Source: Asterella californica | Taxonomy: Eukaryota; Streptophyta; Marchantiopsida; Marchantiales; Aytoniaceae | Assembly: GCA_036924285.1 (NCBI GenBank) | Contig: JAYKYS010000017.1 | Coordinates: 6,863,501 to 6,927,500 of the forward strand | Reading direction: 5' to 3' | DNA: 64,000 nt | Shown: positions 46,330 to 57,673 of the stretch, piece by piece | Numbering within the stretch: the stretch's first letter is position 1 | Layout: every line of letters starts with the position of its first letter | Notes under the pieces: model-generated | Database searches by the model: none | What the model was told of the DNA's origin: nothing | The model's input: only the letters and a program-made list of their open reading frames with translations | Program-made: the position numbers and the translations under genes

Positions 46330-48038
46330 AGTCATCCTAATAAGGACGACCAGATCTAATGATCGGATCTGCTCGCATAGATCAAACTTAGAGCCACTGC
46401 CGTTCAAAGAAGAGTTCTACTATTTGACATTGGGTTCTATCTGAGTTCTTTAAACAGACGAGAAGGTTTGTGATGCATAGTTCAAAGAGATAAGAAGGAG
46501 GGCATATGATTACTTGTTACAAGATGGGTATCTTTGGAACTGTCCAAAGAGAAGAGATGAAGCATTTCTACGAGTTATAGATGATCTAAAAAAGTTTAGG
46601 GTTTAAGCAACAACTGATGAAAGAGTTTTAGAACACCTTGTAGACTAGACATCGAGGAACCTAAGCTACCTACATAGAATTAAAAGAATGATACTTGTGG
46701 AAAGATCTGTATCAAGATGTGGTGAGCTTTGTGAGCTCATGCTTGCATTGTCAGTTTTACTCGAAGGTGTATTACAGAGATGGACTGGTGCTTGCTTATC
46801 TGTCTAGTATTCACTTCTAATGAGTTCTTGATTTGATGATGATGCCTCCGAGGTTATGGGATGTGAGGTACTTGATGTTGGTCCGTGACAACCTCTCCAA
46901 CTTTGTAGAAGGACGAGCTATGAGGACGAAGACCACATAAGAGATATGTAGGTTTGTCTTGGAGATATTATCTATAGATATGGATCTATAGGAAAATTAC
47001 TTGCAGATAGAGGAGAGTTACGTGGTACAAAAGTGAAAGAGCTCTTTGTCCAACACGGAGTGAAACTCAGACTCACTATGCCATGAATCCAGAGGAGATT
47101 GGTAAGAGCGAGCGAGGGCATCCATTGATTGTTCAAGCCCTGGTGAAGGCATGCGATGGTAGTATACAGAGTGGTCTAGGTTACTCTCTTTTGCTCTGTG
47201 GACTGACAAGACGATTCATTGCACTACTAATGCATACATAATCAATGAAATGATGCTGGGTCAAAAGTCATTTATGCTAGTAGAGGAGGACTTTCTTACA
47301 TGGGCTACTTTATCATGTGAATATGAAATGAATTGTGTACAACTTCTTGCATTTCATATCAAGCAGTTAGAACATAGAGAGGGGGATCTTCTAGAGGTAT
47401 AATAGAAGCTGAAAAAATCTCGTCTCAAGAATAAAGACAGGTTTGACAAGACCCACAAGCTCTCACTAAAATCCATACACGTTGGAGATTGGATTTTGGT
47501 GTATGACAATACTCTAGAGAACTAACACTCCACGATTCGGAAATTTTCTAAGAGGTGGTTTGGTCCATATGTTGTCTTAGAAGTATACCGGAATGCTACT
47601 TATTCTTTGCATGAGCTTGATGGTACACATTTAATGCTTATTGTCGTCGGGAAGCGTATCAAGTTGTTCAGAAGTAAGGAAGAATCTATTGAGATAACCG
47701 GATTTTTGGAGTTAGACCAGATCATGGATGCAGATCTTCTACCTGATGAAGACGTTGAAGAGAGCGATGGCAATTTAGAGAGCCATGAGAACTAGTGGAA
47801 ATGTTGGCACATATCGGAGGATGTGCATGTTTGGAATGGAATGAATGGCGTGCTACAAGGCACCTCACACAATGAAACGTGTCTCCAAAAAATGCTCCAG
47901 TGTCATTTCCACAAGAAGCTGCACATGAGCTTACCAAGTTGGGCAAGAGCTAAGCTAAGGCTGAGATAGACAAGCTACCCCCTAGCTTGAGTTAAAGTAT
48001 CACATAAAAGAAGAATGAAAGTACCAGAATGCAGAGCT
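46330..48038 (+). mobile_element. Ty3/Gypsy-like fragment, plus strand (integrase part)
   Basis: Plus-strand relative of the block A/B elements. RRAYDYLLQDGYLWNCPKRR at about 46490-46555 is the zinc-binding N-terminal part of integrase. The core follows around 46970-47230 with frame breaks, then LFALWTDKTIHCTTNAYIIN and FLTWATLSCEYEMN (to about 47330), then the C-terminus 47607-47795 (LDGTHLMLIVVGKRIKLFRS, DADLLPDEDVEESDG). A purine-rich 'aaaagaagaatgaaag' at 48006-48021 could be the polypurine tract before the LTR at 48039. Gag, protease and RT are missing. Confidence 0.7.
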
Positions 48039-48943
48039 TGTTGAAGGTTCCGAAGTTCCTCTTGGTTCGGCTCAAAAGCTCTGATCCTTGGCAACTGCGA
48101 CGTTACTGACATCGTACTCTAAGAAGATCGCTGAATTCTCTAACGCAATAGACAGCGCCCGAGATAGACTTCGTCTGAATGCAATAGTCTTCGTCTGAAA
48201 TTTCTCTCTTCTTCAAGACACTCTCTCTGACTCCAAGAATCGCTGCACTCTCAAAACAGATTTTGAAAAATGAATCGATTCTCTGAGTATATAGTTGGTT
48301 CAAACATCCCACACGTGCTGAAATCGCTTCTCATTCATCGCTACAGGCCTAACAAGGGAGTGCGCAGATCATCTTCGTCTCTTGCGGTTCCTGTCACTCT
48401 TCGGTAAGGTAGTCTGTCCTAACCTAATCTTGAAAAGAGTGAAAGTTAAGTATCGAGCGCACTGACGATGTCAAGAGAATATATTGTAGACGACAAGAAT
48501 ATTCAAACTGGAACATCCTTTGGTTTCCTTAGGTCTCTCACACACTACGCTTGATTAGTCTAAAACGTGGTTACCATCTCACGCTACGGTCGACAATAGA
48601 TCTTTTGGTTCGTTGATCAACCGGATGAGGTCTGAGTCACTCATGTGCATCAAGTGAGACTTAAACTCTCTTTTAGAATGCGTATAGTTCATTAACTATC
48701 AAGTACAAAGATCAACCATATGCGTAAACTACTCTCATTGAATTAGGAAAACCAATCCATATCCTTGAGAGATCCATTTATCTCTTCTTTTAATAAAGTA
48801 TCTCAAGATTCATACAAAGAGATATGTATATTTTGGACCCCTTTTATCTTAATTCAACCCAGAATGAGTTTGCTTTTGCTAAGGGAAGGTTCGGCACAGG
48901 AGCGGACACTCTAATCTGCTCGAAAAAATAAACCACCCCAACA
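48039..48943 (+). mobile_element. Candidate 905-bp 3' LTR of the plus-strand Ty3 fragment
   Basis: Starts TGTTGAAGG and ends CACCCCAACA, so TGTTG...CAACA are complementary ends. It lies right after the purine-rich tract that follows integrase. In blocks A and B the sequence similarity to this element also ends just past the same point (TGTTGAGG on the minus strand at 12924 and 32737). A matching 5' LTR and target duplication were not found, so the right border is provisional. Confidence 0.5.
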
Positions 48944-49194
48944 AGAAATATCTCATATAATATTTAAGTATGAAGTGAATGATATTTTTTTCTTTAAAAA
49001 ATAATAATTTTGCGTTCTAACTAATAACTGATAACTGTTTTGTTGAAAAAATTGCAAATCTCCATCTTTAAATTTGCCATTGAATCATAGTGCTAGCGTA
49101 CCATCAACAGGTAGCACTGGCCTTGAACTAATCGGCACAAGAGCGAGAAGATGAAACACCACCGCAGTGGCTCTAGTAGAATAGGACCGGTTAC
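48944..49194. other. AT-rich spacer
   Basis: No coding frame or repeat seen. Confidence 0.5.
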
Positions 49195-49580
49195 TTTCTT
49201 CTTAGTGCTCATGATCACGTCGCGACCAAGTTTGTGAGTTTTGGACTCCGGGAGTAGATTGGTACCGGTTACTTCACGCTCCAGTAGAATAGGATCGGTT
49301 GGGAACAGGATCGGAAACTTTCTTAGTGCTCATGATCACGTCGCGACCAAGTTTGTGAGTTTTGGACTCCGGGAGTAGATTAGTACCGATTACTTCACGC
49401 TCTAGTAGAATAGGATCGGAAACTTTCTTAGTGCTCATGATCACGTCGCGACCAAGTTTGTGAGTTTTGGACTCCGGGAGTAGATTAGTACCGATTACTT
49501 CACGCTCTAGTAGAATAGGATCGGAAACTTTCTTAGTGCTCATGATCACGTCGCGACCACGTTTGTGAGTTTTGGAACCC
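49195..49580 (-). repeat. 105-bp tandem repeat, about 3.5 units
   Basis: 'cttagtgctcatgatcacgt' + 'cgcgaccaagtttgtgag' recurs four times (about 49201, 49324, 49429, 49534). Period is 105 bp, except that the first step has an extra 18-20 bp containing a second 'gatcgg' run. The unit is 35 codons long, so the minus strand stays open through 49630-49274 and encodes repeated SKTHKLGRDVIMSTKKVSD then PILLEREVIGTNLLPE. The units are almost identical, which points to recent expansion. No sign of a functional gene around it. Confidence 0.85.
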
Positions 49581-50059
49581 GAGAGTGAAATTAACTGAAA
49601 TAAATAGCAATAGGTATGTAACAAATTCATGTATATCTGGTTTGTACGTAGATTTCACGAAAATTTCAAATTTCGATATAAGCGCACTATCCTCTATGAT
49701 ATTTCGTTGTAAGAGAATGAAATTTTCATGGTTGAATCCCACTCATTCCCTCTACAGTTGTAAAAGGGCGCTCCACGAAGAAAGTATCGATGTCGAAGGA
49801 TTCGTGAGTATTTTTCTTTCGATATTTGAATTAGGGCATATGTAGATTACTGCCGCAGTCCTGGGCGGAGTATCGGAATTCTCCTATGACAAAGCTCAAA
49901 CTATTGCTGCGCACCCGTCGAGTCCTTGTCATTATCAGCTATCTAGACACGAGTTTCTTGTGCGATCCAGTGGTCTCGCTACAATATACTCAAGTCACTG
50001 TCCATCTATAGGTGTAGCAGTTATGATGCCACAGTTGCACCTACGGTCGGTGCAACATT
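49581..50059. other. Spacer before YUCCA copy C
   Basis: No gene is supported. Short ORFs on both strands overlap each other. Homology to block A's YUCCA flank begins near 50060. Confidence 0.5.
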
Positions 50060-51610
50060 TGACATGATCGGATGCAACCGCTGAGACACCAGCACGAGTT
50101 GGTGTTCTTTGCGTGCCCAAATTAAAGACTTCTGAAGCTGATGGTTGTGGCTCAAATACATCTATGTCTGTCGAGCTGGTACTGGTGCTAGAGTAATAAT
50201 CTTCATAGTCTGGTAAATCAATCAGATCTCGTTCCGATATTTTCACTCGCTAGTGCGAGATGATTCTTCGAGTTGGTGGTCTGTTCAGCTTTAAATGGTT
50301 GAGTTAACACGAACCTGTCGTGTAGGATATAACCATGACTCACTACATAATTCATACTGAAAGCGCAATAAATACCTCTGAACATTTTATGTTACGACAA
50401 TGCACGTATAATCTGATTTCCTTTTTTTAAACCGAAGCCACATATATAAAATAATTACGTTTATGCCTGCAGCTGCAAGCCACGATGGAACCCGAGAGTT
50501 CACAGCAACTCTATTTCGCCTTACTTAAAACAGTTTCACAGTTGCAATGATCATCCGAAATAGAGTCGTTGCTTTCTGCCTCTGGACAGTATGCAACCAA
50601 CCAAAGTTGTCTTCTGTCATTTCTGTTCTTTTCCGGATCCCGGATCTGTCCTGAATTGTGGTATTTGATATGACGTTTTAATTCTCTGTTCATTACCGTT
50701 TTAATTCTAACCGTACTGCTATGGGTTGAACTTGAATTAAGAAACCATTTCAGTTTCGAGCTTGGTGTACGCAATCTCACTTGCATTTAGCCAAAGATAT
50801 TAATAGAAATAATGGTCATTAAGAAATCTATACAGTTCCACATGAAAAACCAATGAAGAAGATAATCTACATGTCCAAATAAAACTAGAAGCTTATTGCT
50901 GGTTTAATAGTCCTCGACTCCTAGAAAAAGATAAACGAGATTCTCCAAAATACAACAAGGATACGTTTACTCATCCTATGGCTCGTATTATCTGTATATC
51001 ATCATTACGCTCGCAGACCTTCAAGGCTGCAGGTTACGCTGCTGAAATATTCAGCTTCTTCCTGGTACCACCCTTTGGACTCGTTAGTCACTTGATTCTT
51101 GAAAATATGCGTAGTTGTTGTCCGGATCCCACATGTGCTCTCCGCTTTGCTCTCTAACATGTACACATCGACTCGGTCTCTGTTAACGAAATCGACCCGT
51201 TCAATTTATCTTGATTATGAGTCATATACTCATATTATTGTTCAGCTTGATGTGATTGACTCCGCCAGCACTGTGCGGTTGCTTTCCTAGTTTGCCGAAC
51301 AAGTACAGCAGCTGCTGTGTTTGAACTGTGCTCTGTGAATTTGGGACCACTCGTTTGTCCCGTACGGAACCAGCTGAGGATGACAAATTGAGAAGGTATT
51401 AAACCGCAGTGTAGAATGATAGTGACCAGGCACATTGGGTGGTGAGCCACTGGACGTTACATTTCTATCTTCACCACCAGGTGACAGATTTAGACTAGTG
51501 ACAGCAGGAGGTGCAGGTGTGAGTGGGTAGTTGGTTGCTGTCGCAGGAGTCGCAACATTGAGACCCTTTACGTGCGGTGCTGGCCAAAGAGGTGAAATTG
51601 CTTGATCCCT
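50060..51610 (+). promoter_or_regulatory. Upstream region of the intact YUCCA gene
   Basis: About 1.6 kb upstream of the intact gene, shared with copies A and B. The strongest conservation is at 50460-50780 and 51090-51610. It is the natural place for a promoter and 5' leader. No single TATA box or factor site is secure. A minus-strand frame (50246-49995), acidic and Ser-rich, overlaps the left edge; its end is only partly matched in copy A, so I do not call it a gene. Confidence 0.4.
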
Positions 51611-51649
51611 ATGGACAACGCTGCCTTATGCTTCCGAGTCGCCGGGTGA
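51611..51649 (+). other. Upstream ORF (12 codons) in the YUCCA leader
   Basis: ATG 51611 encodes MDNAALCFRVAG and stops at TGA 51647-51649, 28 bases before the main ATG and in another frame. Copies A and B have lost this ATG. If transcribed, it could lower translation of the main ORF; this is inference. Confidence 0.4.
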
Positions 51650-51677
51650 TGAAACTAACGATTTGTACCTGAGCAGA

Positions 51678-53609
51678 ATGCCGACATGGGTGGAAGGACC
51701 GATCATTGTTGGAGCAGGGCCATCGGGAATGGCCACTGCAGCTTGTCTGAAGGAAAAAGATGTGCCGAACATTGTGCTGGAGAAGGCAGACTGTATAGGT
51801 TCGCTCTGGAAGCATAGGACTTATGATCGCGTACATCTTCACATTCCGAAGGAGTACTGCGAGCTTCCCCTGAGGCCTTTCCCCGCGTCGTACCCAACTT
51901 ACCCCAATAAGCAACAGTTTCTTCACTATGTGGAAGAATATGCAAGGCATTTTAAAATTGTGCCGTTATACTGCACAGAGGTGCTAAGTGCTCAGTATGA
52001 CGAAACCGCTGAGATTTGGCGGGTCATAACAGCAACTACAGGCAAGTTATGCAGCAACAAAAGAGAGGAATATATTTCCCGCTGGTTAATTGTGGCTTCA
52101 GGAGAGAATGCGGAAATTGTAATGCCCAAGATCCCTGGCATGAGAGAGTATCACGGAGATATTACTCATTCGAGCGCCTACAAGAATGGTTCCGAATATG
52201 TAGGAAAGAATGTGCTCGTCGTGGGCTGCGGAAATTCAGGGATGGAGATATCTCTGGACCTATTGGACTTTAATGTTAAACCATCGATTGTTGTCCGCGG
52301 ACCGGTAATGAATCTTCTCCGCTGCTTACTCCCATTCATGAACACTGACATGTACAGTACCATAAATATAAGTGTCGATTCCTGCATTGTCTCATACGGT
52401 TGAACTTAAGCAGCTGCAGCTAAGTCGTCTTCGTTTCTTTATGGGATCTTCTGTCTCTTTACTTAGGTAAAGCTGAAGATTATAGCGGTGGTTTCACAGT
52501 AGTTTACAATTTTGCAGTGAGCTCAACTGTGCTTAATTTTCGCGGAGGTTGTACATCCAAGGGGTCGCACCACCCTCTCACTGGTACCCTGTCTCAGACT
52601 AGTACTAGTGCTGTCCGGAATTTTCCATGGTTCTAATGTCGATATGTGCGCTAAAAGCAGTACTCCATTCGATGAATCGTTCTCCTGTGACGGATCCAGT
52701 GTCTCGTTCAGGTCCGCATACTGCCAAGACATATATTCGGTACTTCGACTTTCACCGTCGGAATGAAACTGATGAAGACTCTCCCTGCTGTGCCCCATTT
52801 CAGGTCCACTTACTGCCAAGAGATATATTCGGTATTTCGACTTTCACAGTCGGAATGAAACTGATGAAGACTCTCCCTGTGCGGCTAACTGACTGGCTGT
52901 TGCTTTCTTGCGCCTGGCTGGTATTGGGCAATGTGGCGAAGTATGGATTCAACCGACCGAAAGAAGGTCCCATGGAGTTTAAAGAGAAGGTCGGGAAGAC
53001 CCCCATTCTGGACGTTGGTACTCTCAACAAGATCAAGAGCGGTCATATCAAGGTGAAATGTGTATTCCATTCCTAAACACCTCAAGATCTCATGCGGAAC
53101 TGCTTGTACGTTTCCCCTTAGACTGATGGATTTCCTGCGCATTTTGGGTACAGGTAGTTCCTGGAATTGTTTCGTTAACGAATAATGGAGTTCGTTTTGA
53201 AGATGGGCAAACGGACTCTTACGACGCGATCATTCTAGCCACAGGATACCGAAGCAACGTCTGTAGATGGCTCAAGGTAAGAGAATAATGCATTCCGACC
53301 GCCCACCAACTGCAACGTCCACATCTGCCTGCCTATCTTTCGGCAACTGTTTCTGAAGGATGAAATCTATCCGGCATGTGTTCATCGTTTTTCACCATTA
53401 ATACTCCCCGATTTTCGACATCGCTGCAGGGGGAGCAGAAATTCTTCGCGGATGATGGTTTCCCTAAGCGACCATCTACAACCGGATGGAAAGGCGAGCA
53501 CGGTTTGTATGTTGTGGGTTTCGGAAGGAAAGGTTTGCTGGGAGCTTCTATGGATGCGCGCAACATCGCCGAGGATATCAGGAAAGTTTATACTTCGAAC
53601 TTGTTTTGA
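51678..53609 (+). CDS. YUC-like: YUCCA-type flavin-containing monooxygenase (four exons, intact)
   Basis: Exons 51678-52304, 52804-53052, 53154-53276 and 53430-53609 join in frame to 392 residues; every intron is GT...AG and lies between codons. The start is the first in-frame ATG after an upstream TGA. FAD-binding GAGPSG is at residues 12-17, followed by GSLWKHRTYDRVHLHIPKEY, with GENAE at 142-146. NADPH-binding GCGNSG is at 183-188. Exon 2 has VHLLPRDIFGISTF and TPILDVGTLNKIKSGHIK. Exon 3 has IILATGYRSNV and exon 4 has GLLGASMDARNIAEDI. Motif order, length (family about 400-440) and three introns match YUCCA enzymes, which convert indole-3-pyruvate to indole-3-acetic acid using NADPH and O2, usually in the cytosol or at the ER. 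The exact YUCCA subgroup is unclear. Intron 1 contains a decoy copy of the exon 2 start. Confidence 0.9.
52709..52880 (+). repeat. 92-bp-period duplication of the exon 2 5' end inside intron 1
   Basis: 'caggtcc' + 'gcatactgccaagacatat' at 52709 is repeated as 'caggtcc' + 'acttactgccaagagatat' at 52801. About 80 bp are shared with several differences. Each copy has a CAG acceptor in front. The downstream one is in frame with exon 1; the upstream one would add 92 bases, shift the frame and reach TGA near 52860. The true exon 2 therefore starts at 52804. Confidence 0.85.
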
Positions 53610-54335
53610 AAAGCTCAATCGTCAGATCCGTGGTAGATTTCCGGACAACTGAAGTGCTCTAAAGTTATTGCAGATTTGATGGCTCCAAACATAAATATAA
53701 TGACTTGTAATATCTCGGCGTTGCTTGCTGTCAATGGTCCTCATGAAAATTCTCATGTCTGTTAAATGTATCAAGTGCGCTCTATTATAATTAACGGAAA
53801 CCAAAAGCTTAGATTATCGACCTTTGAGGTCCTTCACATCCGTTATATCATTCCAAGATATACGAAATGGTGAGGTTTTATGTCTCCCACGAGATAAAGC
53901 TACGCACAAGTTTTAGTAACCTTGGGTGTTGAGGGGTCTATCATAGTGAGACAACCAATTGGTTGTATTGCAATACAACACAAAGTATAGAAGAGACCAA
54001 ACAGCGCAAAGTGCAATAACATATACGATACAATCCGGGGGTAAATTCCAAAACCCTTGTATTATTGTCCATTCGTAGTTGCCTAGCCAGCATGCATATT
54101 TGTTTGTTGGTTTAATATACATTTTTAGTTACATAACGTGTAGAAAAGAATCTCGTTCTAAAACGTGTGATCCTATGGGACATCTGAAGCTTACAACATC
54201 GTGGCAACAAGAAATCATACACACAGCTCTGTAAATTTGACCATCCAGAATCCATTTTCTATTGAAAAGAGCAGTGCAAACTTTATCATGGAAGTGCTAT
54301 TCTCAAACTGAAATTGCACTGCTGAAGCTAAATCG
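53610..54335 (+). other. 3' flank of the intact YUCCA gene
   Basis: Collinear with the flanks of copies A and B until about 54335. Contains 'aaacataaatataatgac' at about 53687, which could serve as a weak plant polyadenylation region. No other gene. Confidence 0.5.
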
Positions 54336-55540
54336 TCATGATTATTACAAGAGTTTTGAGAGAGAATTGTGTGTCGAACGTAGGTCAAGGGCAAGAAAAC
54401 AACACATGCGGTAGAGGTATAGTACATGCAGTCGAGCTCTGCATTCTGTTGTTAATACTAGTTTGAAGGTTGCAAGCGATACATTTCTACTTTCGGTTTT
54501 CACTTAACGCCCAATGGTTGATTTCAAACGATTTCTTCTAGAGATACAGAGAAGCTTGAACTTGGAGTTGTGTACGCTAGAACGAGAATTCACTTTTGAC
54601 AACTCGTGGAATAACAAACACTTGTTTGACCTCCAACAAAATCTATATAAATATTAATTTAATTTCAAATTCATAAGAGAATCATAGAATTTTGACTTGC
54701 TTGTTCTCTTTCGTTTCCAGCTATTGAATTTTCAGTAATCTTCGCCACATCCCTCTTGGTACTTTTATCAGACGACAAAGACTCCACAACTTCATCTTTT
54801 TTGTTGGTGTCATGCATTACTTCTGTTACTTGAGACGGTAGTTTTGCATTTAGGTCGATAGTCTTGTCCTAATCATTCTCATAAGCTTTTCTAGAACCTG
54901 CAAGAACCAAACTGTCTACTTGGCTCTCAATCCAATCCCTCCAAGATGTCCATATAATTCACTGGCTTCATGATGATATAAGATATTTTTTGTCCCAAAC
55001 TTACGAAGTCATTAAGCAACCAATGAATAAATAAAAAACTAATAAATAAAATAAAACTAAATATATATCTATGAATGAAGAAAAACATATATTAAGATTT
55101 ATTGAAATTAAGGATGAATCTCAAAGCTTTGCAATATTATTGTGAAAGTTTCGGGGCACGTGATAAAGATCTCATCCAAACACGTAATAAATGGTCGTAC
55201 CTCTTTTTATGAATTCTTCTTCATGGTTTGACAGATGATCTTCTTCCATTCTTGAAAGGGACAAGAGAAATTTTAGCAACATATCACTATAACGTCCCTC
55301 TTTTCTTCCCATGTCTAACACTTGGTGGGTGATTTCTCCACTCTAATATTGGAGTTATAAGAGAAAAGATTATACATTTCTTCAGTCTAACTTTGGGATG
55401 CGTCTCATAGTTCTCCATCGCTTCATCTTCCTTCTTCTATTGACCTCCAACTCATTTCTGCTTTTTTCTTGAGTAGTGTGTGCCTCCTCTCACAACTTCA
55501 AGTCCGCAAACACTTCGGTGGTTGTAACAAGAATGTCATC
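54336..55540 (-). pseudogene. Decayed coding pieces, minus strand
   Basis: Broken minus-strand frames, for example EITHQVLDMGRKEGRYSDML then LKFLLSLSRMEEDHLSNHEE at about 55345-55215, and KSRNELEVNRRRKMKRW near 55470-55420. They lie downstream of the open 55832-55548 frame on the same strand and are probably from the same dead gene or element. Product not recognised. The 54336-54700 part shows nothing. Confidence 0.3.
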
Positions 55541-55547
55541 TCTATTG

Positions 55548-55832
55548 CTAAGAACTTAAGTACTTTATTAGTTTAAAAGCTAGGACGTTCTCTTTTGTGA
55601 ACTCCATACGTGACTCGTAGAACTTCTGAACTAAAATTTTTTTGTCTTGGAACTCAGCAGGCTTCAACCAGAACCTAAATTTCTTTGCTGACAGCAAATA
55701 ATTCTGCTTAGAAGCGGTCATTCTTTCCATGTCATAACACGGAGCAACCAACTTGTATTCATGGATGTCTTTGTTTTCCCAATCCTCCACGTAGCAGGAA
55801 ACTCCTTCTCTTGTCCCCAAGGCAAACCCCAA
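55548..55832 (-). pseudogene. Unrecognised 94-codon ORF, minus strand
   Basis: Reads LGTREGVSCYVEDWENKDIH, then EYKLVAPCYDMERMTASKQN and FRFWLKPAEFQDKKILVQKF. The composition is natural for a protein. No start context can be verified, and it may be one exon of a broken gene with the pieces at 54336-55540. No family recognised. Confidence 0.35.
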
Positions 55833-55904
55833 AGTCTGACATTGGTGAATCCCTTGTCATTGTTCACGAATAGGTCCTAGTATACGAGTACAAGTTGAAG
55901 TGAG

Positions 55905-56560
55905 GAAAAGTCTCCTTGAAAAGGTGTTTCCTCCCATTCCTCTTGAAGAAGTGTTTCGCTCCATTCCAGCTTCAGGATGCATCCCGAAGTTGGAATGGAA
56001 GAAGGTCCTCTTTTAAGAGATGTTTCGCGTCCCGAAGCTGGAATGGAGAAATTTCTCTTTAAGAGGTGTTCTTCCCCTCCAACTTTGGGACGCATTCCAA
56101 CGTTGGAATGAGAGAAAGTCCACATGAAAAGATGTTTCATTCCACTTCAACTTCCGGACGCCTCCTGAATTTGGAATGGAGGAAAATACTTTTGAAGGGG
56201 TATTTCGTCATAGTTCAACTACGGGACGCGACCTGAAGTTGGAAAGGAAAAAAGTCCTCATGAAGAGATGTTTCCTCTCACCAAAACTTCGTGACGCGTC
56301 TCGAAGTGAGAATGAGATAAAGTCCCCTTGAAGAGGTGTTTCCTCCCACTCCAACTTCGAGATGCATCCTGAAGTGAGAAGGAGAAAGTCCCCTTGAAGA
56401 GGTGTTTCCTCCCACTCCAACTTAGAGATGCATCTCGAAGTGGGAATGAAGTTAAGTCCTCTTGAAGATGTGTTTTTCCTCATTCCTCTCGAAGTTGGAA
56501 TAGAGGAAAGTCCTCTTGAAGAGGTGTTTTCTCCTACGTCCTCTTAAAACGTCAAGAATA
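55905..56560. repeat. Palindrome-containing tandem array, 60-68 bp units, about 10-11 copies
   Basis: The word 'gaagaggtgtttcctcc' and variants recur at about 55917, 55945, 56010, 56065, 56126, 56190, 56260, 56327, 56393, 56464 and 56517. Between them is a palindromic core such as 'ccaacttcgggacgca' + 'tcccgaagttgg', so each unit can form a hairpin. The minus strand stays partly open and repeats SGCISKLEWEETPLQGDF. Related single palindromes are scattered from 56680 to 57360. Confidence 0.8.
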
Positions 56561-57500
56561 TAATCTAAAGTCTATAACCTAACTATCACTTAAGAAGATG
56601 CGCGATGTGAGAGGGAGGAGCGAAAAAATTGAGACCAATATACAATACTGCAGTCAATATGAATAGTTTGTTTGTTTTCTTGAGTCCTACTTGAAGTTGC
56701 TAAGGTAGAACAACTTCGAGACGCTGCCTAAGAGATGTACTCTCTCTGTATAGTCTAGGTCCCCAGTTCAACTTCGAGACGTATCTCGAAGTTGAAGTGA
56801 CGGTTGTGTCCCAGTCCAACTTTGGGACACGACTTGAAGTTGGACTGAGGATCTACATGAGGTATAATAGTTCAACTTCATGATGCGTCTCAAAGTTGAC
56901 TGGAGACATTCATGAGACATAGGTAGTTAAACTTTGGAATGCATCTCGAAGTTCAACTGGGAACTAATAGTCAACTTGGTTTCTTTACTTAAATGAGACT
57001 TTCCAGACTAAAGTGACACATTTGGATGCACTTTTTAGGACATTTGGGGAACAGTTTTTACACATTTGAATGATAATCTTGAGACATTGACATATTTGAG
57101 ATGTTTGGAGGTCGACAAATATGACATTTAGATGGTAGTTTTGAGACACCATGTAAACTTTCCCGCGTGAGAAGTGCATCTAACTTTGGGACGCATCCCG
57201 AAATTGATGACATGTAGTTCATAATATATATCTTCATTTGTACCCAACTTCTCATGTGAATGTCTATTAACAATGAAATTGGTATGGTAGAAAATTATTT
57301 TTTCAGAGTTTTCTTTCAAGATACTTGCATCCAACTTCGAGATGCATCCCGAGGTTGCCCTCTTGTCTCTAACTAGCATTCACTTTAGTTGCTCATAACT
57401 TCTCACTAGAATGTCGATTGAGGACAAAAAATTATCAAGTCGATAAGCATTTGCAATGAGCTTTGTTCCTTCTCCTTTTTGTGATTGCTGACAATCTTCA
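56561..57500. repeat. Scattered palindromic repeats related to the array
   Basis: Isolated 'aacttcgagacg' / 'catctcgaagtt'-type inverted repeats occur at about 56710, 56770, 56815, 56875, 56935, 57180 and 57335, without the 'ggtgtttcc' word. Otherwise non-coding; minus-strand ORFs here are short and repeat-derived. Confidence 0.6.
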
Positions 57501-57504
57501 GGTC

Positions 57505-57650
57505 GTCGATCTCTGGAAGTATATATGAGAGGGACTCGATGACGAGACGAGTGAGGACGAGTCACTCGATCTCATAGTTTGGCGGGTGAACTCTAGGAGT
57601 ATGAGGTGATGGCTGGGCCAGTACCAAGGTGCGTTCCGGTCTAGACCTAG
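57505..57650 (+). mobile_element. LTR fragment related to the solo LTR at 38740
   Basis: 'gaagtatatatgagaggg' through 'atgaggtgatggctgggcc' to 'cgttccggtctagacctag' matches 39337-39480 with several differences. The TATA-like stretch is kept. LTR ends are not present. Confidence 0.7.
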
Positions 57651-57673
57651 AAATCATCTAAGACATCATTTTG

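Noticed and set aside
55877..56483. Repeat protein encoded on the minus strand of the palindromic array
   Set aside because: The frame is repeatedly broken, and unit length is not a constant multiple of three, so coding is probably incidental.
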